From the NCBI GenBank assembly GCA_964448935.1, contig CAYVBE010000140.1, positions 1-11,527 on the forward strand: 11,527 nt of DNA, in the 5' to 3' direction. The position numbers and the translations under genes are program-made. The notes under the pieces were generated by a model. The model ran no database searches. It was given only the letters and a program-made list of their open reading frames with translations, and was not told where the DNA came from. This stretch comes from CAYVBE01 sp964448935. Its GTDB lineage: Bacteria > Planctomycetota > Brocadiia > SM23-32. Position 1 is the stretch's first letter. Each line of letters begins with the position of its first letter. Positions 7,361 to 11,527 of this stretch are shown in pieces.

Positions 7361-8113
7361 GTGCAGACCCGAGAGGACATCGGCCGGCAGCGCGCCACCG
7401 GGCGCGCATGGCTCCGGCACGCCGGGGCGGTGCTGGCGGCGCTGGTCCTGAACGCCGGGCTGATGCTCTATCTGGCGTCCTGGAGCGCGGATATAGCCGC
7501 CGAAGAGCGCGGCCCGGTGCGCACTCTCCCCGTCCGTGTGACCGACGTTGAGGAGCCGGAAGAGCCGGTGGCGGAGCCTGAACGGAAACCCGTGGCCCGG
7601 CAGCAGCCGGCGCGCCCCAGGCGGGTCAGCCTCTCGCAGCCGGCCCCGCCCGCCATGCCGTCCCTCGCGACGGACGTGTCCGTGCCCGCGTTGCCGTCCA
7701 TGGATACCCCCGAGGTGGCTTTCGAGAGCGACGTGAGCGTTCCCGTCTACAGGCCGGAAGCCGGGGCGCCCTCGAAGCTCTCCCTGGCGGCGGCTGTCTG
7801 GACCGGTGAGACGGAGCAGTCCGGGACCGGCTCAGGGACGAGCAGTCCCGTGCTGATCCGGCCGCCGGACCTTTCGGCATACTACCCGTATCGCGCACGG
7901 CTCAAATCCATCACGGGACAGACGGAGGTGCGGCTGCAGGTGGACACCGAGGGTTCCGTGGCGGACATGGAGATTCTGACCAGCAAGCCGCCCCAGGTGT
8001 TCGACGAGGCGGCGCGTCGCGTCTGCCGCACGCTGCGGTTTGAGCCGGCCCGGCGCAGCGGTCGAAAGGTGTCCTCCACCGTGCGACTCACCCTGGTGTG
8101 GAGGCTCGAGTGA
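7361..8113 (+). CDS. tonB: TonB energy-transducing protein
   Basis: A 250-residue TonB family protein. GTG 7361 is preferred because AAGGAG (7347-7352) lies eight bases upstream; GTG 7352 overlaps that site. It has one N-terminal membrane helix (about 22-41, GAVLAALVLNAGLMLYLA), then a Pro/Glu/Arg/Ser-rich periplasmic linker (about 50-165: EEPEEPVAEPERKP.., QQPARPRR, QPAPPAMP). The TonB C-terminal domain (about 168-250) includes YYPYRARLKSITGQTEVRLQVDTEGSVADMEI and AARRVCRTLRFEPA, the usual YP motif and 'G.V.....S......D..A......W.F.PA'-like pattern. It would reach across the periplasm to the TonB box of the receptor at 2272-4299. The helix lacks a histidine inside the membrane, unlike E. coli TonB His20, although His20 sits just before it. 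The stop overlaps the next start (GTGA, 8110-8113). Confidence 0.93.
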   Translation: MQTREDIGRQRATGRAWLRHAGAVLAALVLNAGLMLYLASWSADIAAEERGPVRTLPVRVTDVEEPEEPVAEPERKPVARQQPARPRRVSLSQPAPPAMPSLATDVSVPALPSMDTPEVAFESDVSVPVYRPEAGAPSKLSLAAAVWTGETEQSGTGSGTSSPVLIRPPDLSAYYPYRARLKSITGQTEVRLQVDTEGSVADMEILTSKPPQVFDEAARRVCRTLRFEPARRSGRKVSSTVRLTLVWRLE

Positions 8114-9420
8114 GCGTGACATCGGCCAGACGGCCCATAGTTGTCTTCCTCTGCATTGCGGCCCTGTGGTCGTGGGCTGCGTCAGCCGCCGAGCAACCCG
8201 AGACGCCCGTGCCCCGGCAACTGGCGACCATCCTGGACGTTGCGCGGGATGCGCTGGACGCGGGCGATTACAGGCGGGCTATCCGAGCGCTCCAGGCCTA
8301 TGATGGTGAGGACCATGCCCTGCGCCACCTGTTGCTGGGACACGCGCAGATGCGGGGGAGAGACCTGGATGCCGCCGCTGCCGCCTATCGCCGCGCCCTG
8401 GAGATGGACGAGGGTCTGGACGAGGCGCGCAGGGCGCTGGCGCAGATATACGTGCGGCAGGAGCGCTGGGACCGCGCCGCGCCGCTGCTGGGACGTGTCG
8501 TGCGGCCGCAGGAGTCGGACGCCGAGTGGCTGGCGCTCTACGCGCAGGTGGCCGCGCAGACCGAGGACTGGAGGCTTTGCCGTCTGCTGGTTGACCATGG
8601 AATCATGCGGTTCCCGGATGACCGTCGGTTCCGGCAGCTCGACCTGAGCCTGCTGGTCCGGGAGGAGCGCTTCGCGCGCGCCGCGCAGGTGGCAGTGCGC
8701 CTGCTCGGCCTCAGCCCGGCCGATGCCGGTCTGTGGGGCCAACTGGCCGACATCCGTGCGCAGCAGGGGCAGGATGGCGCCCGCCGGGCGGCGCTGGAGG
8801 CGGCGGTGCTGTGCGACGCCGGAAACCTGCAGCGACACCGGCAACTGCTGCTCAGCGAACTGGCCGCCGGTAACTGGCTTTCCGTGCTGAGGCGCGGCCG
8901 GGACCTGCTGACGGGCCCCCTTGCCGATGAAGCGCGCAACGACGCGGACGTGATGGACCTGCTGATCCGAGCCGCCGACCGGGGGGAGCGGGACGGCCTG
9001 CTGCGGGAGTGGCTGGCCGTGGTGCCCGAGCAGGACCGGACGCGCGCCATGCGCATCGCCGAGGCCCGGATGTCCCTGCGCGCCGGAGAACCCGGGGAGG
9101 CCCGCGAGGTGCTGCGGAAGCTGATAGAGATGGGGGAGGCGGACGCGTCCGTCTACCTGTGGGCGGGGCGGCTGGCGGAGCAGGCCGAGGACTACGCCGA
9201 GGCGGAAACATACTACGAAAGGGCACGGTCTGGTGCCGGCGCTTCGGGGCGCCTGGCCGTGCTCTACCTGGCGCGACTCTACGTGGATCGTGCCCGGTAC
9301 GAGCAGGCCTGGCAACTGCTGCGCGGCTACCTGAAGGACCGGCCGGCGGACGCGGCCGCCAGGGCGCTGCTGGCGGTGGTCGAGCAGGCCCTCAACGAGC
9401 AAGGGACTCCGGAACAGTAG
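8110..9420 (+). CDS. Exported TPR-repeat protein ending the TonB2-type operon
   Basis: A 436-residue protein. GTG 8110 is preferred over GTG 8098 because GGAGG (8100-8104) lies five bases before it and the start overlaps the tonB stop. Residues 1-27 are a signal peptide (IVVFLCIAALWSWAASAA). The rest is almost all helical TPR-type repeats. Clear ones are LRHLLLGHAQMRGRDLDAAAAAYRRAL, ALAQIYVRQERWDRAAPLLGRVV and, near the end, LWAGRLAEQAEDYAEAETYYERA and YLARLYVDRARYEQAWQLLRGYL. A TPR gene follows tonB in many Vibrio-type TonB2/TtpC clusters, where it is thought to stabilise or tune the complex. That role is inferred here from position. It ends 12 bases from the convergent propeller gene, and I see no convincing hairpin terminator between them. 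Confidence 0.85.
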   Translation: MSVTSARRPIVVFLCIAALWSWAASAAEQPETPVPRQLATILDVARDALDAGDYRRAIRALQAYDGEDHALRHLLLGHAQMRGRDLDAAAAAYRRALEMDEGLDEARRALAQIYVRQERWDRAAPLLGRVVRPQESDAEWLALYAQVAAQTEDWRLCRLLVDHGIMRFPDDRRFRQLDLSLLVREERFARAAQVAVRLLGLSPADAGLWGQLADIRAQQGQDGARRAALEAAVLCDAGNLQRHRQLLLSELAAGNWLSVLRRGRDLLTGPLADEARNDADVMDLLIRAADRGERDGLLREWLAVVPEQDRTRAMRIAEARMSLRAGEPGEAREVLRKLIEMGEADASVYLWAGRLAEQAEDYAEAETYYERARSGAGASGRLAVLYLARLYVDRARYEQAWQLLRGYLKDRPADAAARALLAVVEQALNEQGTPEQ

Positions 9421-9432
9421 CCACGCCGGCCC

Positions 9433-10740
9433 TCACTCGCCGCGCCGCGCGGACAGAGCCATGAGATTCCCTGCCTTGTCCTTGCAGTAGATGATGCCGC
9501 GGCTGAAGGCCACGTGGGGGTAGCAGGTGGCGGGCACCAGGCCATCCAGGCGGGACAGTTCGGTGTACCGGCCGACCTCCGGCCGCGCGTCCAGCAGGAC
9601 CAGGTCGCCGCCTTCTCCGAAGACGATCAGCCGGTGGTCGGCCGTCGCGATGCAGGAGCCGTGGCCGAACCGGCCGCCGCTCCATCGGATGGCGCCGGTT
9701 TCCAGGTCCAGGCAGCTCAGGGCGCCCGACAGCACGAAGACCTGCCCGGCGTGCACCACCGGACTGCTTGCGACCGCGTGTCTGCCGGAGCGCCATACCC
9801 GGCGGGCGCCGGAGGCGGACGGGCGCAGCAGCACCGTCTCCCGGTGGTTGTATCCGGAGGTCAGAACAATCCCGTCCTCGGTCACCGCCGGGGTGGGGAT
9901 GTTGCACGCGAAATGGGTCTGCCACGCGTGCCGCAGCAAGGTCCGCCCGGCGTTGGGCGGCTCCGCGCGGACCACAACCAGGTCTTCCAGCGAGAGCCCC
10001 GCCACGCAGTCCTCCCCGGCCATCCTGACGGGCACTGGCCCGCCGGTGTGTCCGGCGGGCCCGGCGTAGTCCGAGGTCCACCGACGCTCTCCCCTGCGCT
10101 TGTCGAAGGCCATGAGCGTTCCCTCGTCGTCGCCCACTTCCACGATCACCACGTCGCCGTGCACGAGGGGCGAGCCGACAAAACCGAAGTCCCGCGCTCC
10201 CCCGCCTGCGCTGGGGCGTTGGCCGACCCCGTAGCGGTCGTACAGATTCATGCTCCAACGCAGCTTCCCACCGCCCCCCGTGTTCCAGCACCGGAACTCG
10301 CCGTCTATGCCGATGGTATAGAGGTTGCCGGTCTCCGGGTCGAACGTGGGCGTGGAGGAGGGGCCGCCGTAGCGCTGCAGGTCTCCCCTGCGATGCCGGC
10401 CCTGGTATCGCGCGGGGTATTGCTGCTGCCAGAGTACATCTCCGGTCGTCCGGTCCAGGCAGTACACCACGTCCGTGCCGTTTGGATTGGTCCGTCGGTC
10501 CGGTTTGCCGCGCCATCCCATGACGTAGAGATGCTCGCCGGCCACCACCGGCGAGGTGCAGCCGTGGCCCACGTTCTTTTTCCACAGTTCGCGCGGCGGC
10601 CAGCCCGTCGGCCAGCCGGAGCCCTCGGGGCTGACGCCGTCTCGGTTCGTCCCGCGCCACTGGGGCCAGTCTGCGCCCGCGGCGGCCGAAGCGCCCAGCA
10701 GCAGGACCAGGCAGAAGACCCGTGGAACTTTGCAACCCAT
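9433..10740 (-). CDS. Exported PQQ-type beta-propeller protein
   Basis: A 435-residue secreted propeller. The signal peptide MGCKVPRVFCLVLLLGASAAAGA ends just before DWPQWRGTNRDGVSPEGSGWP, a mature start very common in planctomycete and lentisphaeral propeller proteins annotated as PQQ-binding-like or 'outer membrane assembly lipoprotein YfgL'-like. Blade signatures follow: GEHLYVMGW..VVYCLDRTTGDVLWQQ, GNLYTIGIDGEFRCWNTGGGGKLRW, GTLMAFDKRRGERRWTSD, GQVFVLSGALSCLDLETGAIRWSG and a closing GIIYCKDKAGNLMALSA. ATG at 10740-10738 is preceded on the minus strand by GGGAGAG with seven-base spacing. Cofactor binding is not shown; most such proteins are scaffolds without PQQ. It is convergent with the TPR gene and transcribed from near the tRNA, so it is not in the TonB operon. 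Whether it interacts with the propeller anti-sigma factor is unknown. Confidence 0.88.
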   Translation of the reverse strand: MGCKVPRVFCLVLLLGASAAAGADWPQWRGTNRDGVSPEGSGWPTGWPPRELWKKNVGHGCTSPVVAGEHLYVMGWRGKPDRRTNPNGTDVVYCLDRTTGDVLWQQQYPARYQGRHRRGDLQRYGGPSSTPTFDPETGNLYTIGIDGEFRCWNTGGGGKLRWSMNLYDRYGVGQRPSAGGGARDFGFVGSPLVHGDVVIVEVGDDEGTLMAFDKRRGERRWTSDYAGPAGHTGGPVPVRMAGEDCVAGLSLEDLVVVRAEPPNAGRTLLRHAWQTHFACNIPTPAVTEDGIVLTSGYNHRETVLLRPSASGARRVWRSGRHAVASSPVVHAGQVFVLSGALSCLDLETGAIRWSGGRFGHGSCIATADHRLIVFGEGGDLVLLDARPEVGRYTELSRLDGLVPATCYPHVAFSRGIIYCKDKAGNLMALSARRGE

Positions 10741-10778
10741 GCTTCGGCTCTCCCAGATATTGCCGGTGGTGGACCCCC

Positions 10779-10807
10779 AGAGTATCCCGGTGCTCGTCCC
10801 ACGTAAA
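10779..10807 (-). promoter_or_regulatory. Weak candidate promoter for the minus-strand propeller gene
   Basis: Read on the minus strand, TTTACG (10807-10802) and TACTCT (10784-10779) are 17 bases apart and lie about 40 bases before the start codon. The -35 matches the sigma-70 consensus at 4 of 6 positions and the -10 at only 3 of 6, so this is a guess supported mainly by placement. Confidence 0.22.
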
Positions 10808-10844
10808 GCAGAACGGCACGCAGTCGGGCCGCGGGGTCGGCCGG

Positions 10845-10873
10845 TTGACTTGCCTGACGGGGTTCGCTACAGT
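10845..10873 (+). promoter_or_regulatory. Sigma-70 promoter driving the tRNA-Leu gene
   Basis: TTGACT (10845-10850) and TACAGT (10868-10873) are separated by exactly 17 bases. The -35 matches the consensus at 5 of 6 positions and the -10 at 4 of 6. Transcription would start near 10880, about 28 bases before the first tRNA base at 10908, a usual distance for a tRNA leader. It is the best promoter in the window. It still points into the truncated tRNA and so into the lower-G+C tail. Confidence 0.7.
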
Positions 10874-10907
10874 GATGAGAAAGGCGGAAGAAAACAGGCA
10901 ACCGGGT

Positions 10908-10945
10908 GCCAGAGTGGCGGAATCGGCATACGCGTCGGTCTCAAC
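10908..10945 (+). pseudogene. 5' part of tRNA-Leu(CAA), broken in the anticodon loop
   Basis: Bases 10908-10944 read as the first half of a class II tRNA-Leu. The acceptor strand is GCCAGAG, followed by T8, the leucine D-arm TGGCGGAATCGGCATACGC (10915-10933) with GCG/CGC pairing, then stem strand TCGGT (10935-10939), C32, T33 and anticodon CAA (10942-10944). After the anticodon a purine and then ACCGA are expected; instead CATCCGT follows, keeping only CCG able to pair. No normal variable arm, TTCRA T-loop or CTCTGGC acceptor strand is found up to the end of the window. A weak GGGGT/ACTCC stem at about 10955-10972 is not a convincing T-arm. I see no group I intron core motifs. The gene therefore looks interrupted at the anticodon loop, a known crossover site of tyrosine integrases, or cut by a rearrangement. 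Confidence 0.7.
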
Positions 10946-10987
10946 ATCCGTAGACGGGGTGGATCGTAACTCCTTATTTGGGTGTGA

Positions 10988-11070
10988 TTTACGCCTAAGC
11001 GTGTCACTCTAAACGTTTTACGCCGAGGCAGACGTTTCGGCTTATTTCCGCGCAATTCCGGACGTTTCGG
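10988..11070 (+). repeat. Short direct repeats with about 30-base spacing next to the tRNA break
   Basis: TTTACGCC occurs at 10988-10995 and 11017-11024 (29 bases apart). GACGTTTCGG occurs at 11031-11040 and 11061-11070 (exactly 30 bases apart). The related ACGTTT core also appears at 11013-11018. Together they look like about three degenerate units of roughly 30 bases, beginning TTT-CGC and ending ACGTTT. Such repeats beside an attachment core could be integrase arm-type binding sites, but this is inferred from placement only. Confidence 0.5.
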
Positions 11071-11078
11071 ATCCTGCT

Positions 11079-11096
11079 GGTAACAAAATGGTAACA
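11079..11096 (+). repeat. GGTAACA direct repeat, 11-base period
   Basis: GGTAACA at 11079-11085 is repeated at 11090-11096, an 11-base step, close to one turn of the DNA helix. It lies directly after the 30-base-spaced repeats. The spacing would let one protein bind cooperatively on one face of the DNA, as excisionase-type proteins do; no such protein is seen in the window. Confidence 0.4.
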
Positions 11097-11118
11097 CTTC
11101 ACCACCTCCGTTCGGCGA

Positions 11119-11406
11119 CGAAGTGCTTCCCGTAGCAAGTCCCCCGTGCCGATCCACCGACGTTATCCGACGCGTTAGGTGTTCGGCCATCCGTCCGATG
11201 CTACTCTCCGCCAATTGGGTCGGCCTCTCCCTGGTGGCAGGCAGATGCCAGCCCCCTTCTCTGTTCACGATCAACATACCCAGATCCACTGTTGCCCCGC
11301 AATCCGGACACATTCCCGTGGTAGCTTCCGAGTGTATCCCTCCAAAAGGCGGCAGCTCCGCAGTTTGATGAATACCTGGAAACACTCTTCGTAGTGCTTC
11401 CCGTGG
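11119..11406 (+). repeat. Imperfect 17-base direct repeat pair
   Basis: CG-A/T-AGTGCTTCCCGT-A/G-G occurs at 11119-11135 and again at 11390-11406, 271 bases apart; the central 12 bases AGTGCTTCCCGT are identical. The two copies are in different reading phases, so they do not reflect a repeated peptide. They might flank a small inserted unit or be leftover repeats of an element. No target-site or terminal inverted structure confirms this. Confidence 0.35.
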
Positions 11407-11491
11407 TTGAGCCCAGTTACGAGTAGGTTTGCCACTGGCGATTTCATGCCATCCTGTTCTCATATGAGATTGCACTACTGTCCGGTTATAA

Positions 11492-11517
11492 GTCCAGCAG
11501 TGGCAACTGCTTAGGAC
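11492..11517. other. Imperfect hairpin
   Basis: GTCC-AGCAGT (11492-11501) can pair with ACTGCT-GGAC (11506-11517) around the loop GGCA, giving ten pairs with a two-base TA bulge. It is not followed by a T-run on the plus strand inside the window, so a terminator role is not supported. Its 3' side lies close to the right edge. Confidence 0.35.
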
Positions 11518-11527
11518 ATGAGGGCTC

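Larger units (their letters stand above)
10946..11527. other. Lower-G+C, gene-poor tail after the broken tRNA
   Basis: Five 60-base lines counted here average about 51% G+C, against about 75% in one line of the TPR gene, so the composition changes soon after the tRNA break. No reading frame resembles a known protein. The longest (minus, 11475-10867) runs antisense through the tRNA and its promoter. The stretch holds spaced direct repeats (10988-11096), a 17-base imperfect repeat pair (11119-11135 and 11390-11406), a 12-base palindrome (11458-11469) and an imperfect hairpin (11492-11517). It may be the edge of an integrated or foreign element that continues to the right of the window. Confidence 0.55.

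Noticed and set aside
9421..9460. A shared terminator between the convergent TPR and propeller genes
   Set aside because: The 12-base gap and flanking GC-rich bases form no clean hairpin followed by a T-run on either strand.
9514..10806. A 430-codon plus-strand frame antisense to the exported propeller gene
   Set aside because: The minus strand has a signal peptide, a ribosome-binding site and repeated propeller motifs; the plus frame has none.
10946..11200. A group I intron interrupting the tRNA-Leu
   Set aside because: tRNA-Leu introns do sit in the anticodon loop, but no conserved core pairing motifs are seen and no 3' tRNA half follows in the next 580 bases.
11123..11368. An 81-codon plus-strand frame in the tail
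   Set aside because: No ribosome-binding site, low-complexity Pro/Ser/Arg content, and open mainly as the complement of the minus frames.
11271..11447. A 58-codon minus-strand frame starting MKSPVANLLVTGLNHG
   Set aside because: It is short, has no clear ribosome-binding site and no recognisable family, and overlaps another minus frame equally open.
10867..11475. A 202-codon minus-strand frame with one CPDCGA motif
   Set aside because: It runs antisense through the tRNA-Leu remnant and into its promoter. It has only one Cys-x2-Cys pair where a zinc ribbon needs two, and resembles no family I know. A real shorter gene in part of it is not excluded.

Overview
The window is a high-G+C stretch (one 60-base line of the TPR gene counts about 75% G+C) that holds one compact envelope-transport locus. 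It is followed by a convergent beta-propeller gene, and at the right edge by a broken tRNA-Leu that opens into a lower-G+C, gene-poor tail. The exported PQQ-propeller protein with the 'DWPQWRG.NRDG' start, the zinc-finger anti-sigma factor fused to a propeller, and the many GTG/TTG starts suggest a bacterium of the Planctomycetes/Lentisphaerae (PVC) type. That placement is inference; there is no rRNA or other marker in the window.

Left part (1-4299): after the possible tail of an upstream gene come an ECF sigma factor (138-737), a membrane anti-sigma factor whose outer part is a PQQ-type beta-propeller (850-2208), and a TonB-dependent outer-membrane receptor with signal peptide and TonB box (2272-4299). 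The receptor lacks the N-terminal STN signalling domain used by FecA-type sigma/anti-sigma systems. If this cascade senses something, the propeller on the anti-sigma factor is the likelier sensor.

Middle (4346-9420): six genes that overlap or nearly touch. They are a DUF3450-like exported coiled-coil protein, a TtpC-like ExbB fused to an N-terminal exported coiled-coil region, a short second ExbB, ExbD, TonB and an exported TPR protein. This matches the order of the Vibrio TonB2/TtpC energy-transducing systems. The ExbB/ExbD motor would use the proton gradient to drive TonB, which would open the receptor at 2272-4299. DUF3450, the TtpC periplasmic part and the TPR protein are probably accessory parts of the complex. 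The substrate cannot be read from the sequence.

Right part (9433-11527): on the minus strand lies a second exported PQQ-propeller protein (9433-10740). Divergent from it is a good sigma-70 promoter (10845-10873) leading into the 5' part of a tRNA-Leu(CAA) gene. Its tRNA identity stops inside the anticodon loop. Beyond that point the G+C falls to about 51% (five 60-base lines counted), and no complete tRNA or convincing gene is seen. The first 150 bases instead hold short direct repeats with regular spacing. The simplest reading is one end of an element integrated at the tRNA anticodon loop, or a rearrangement or assembly junction there.
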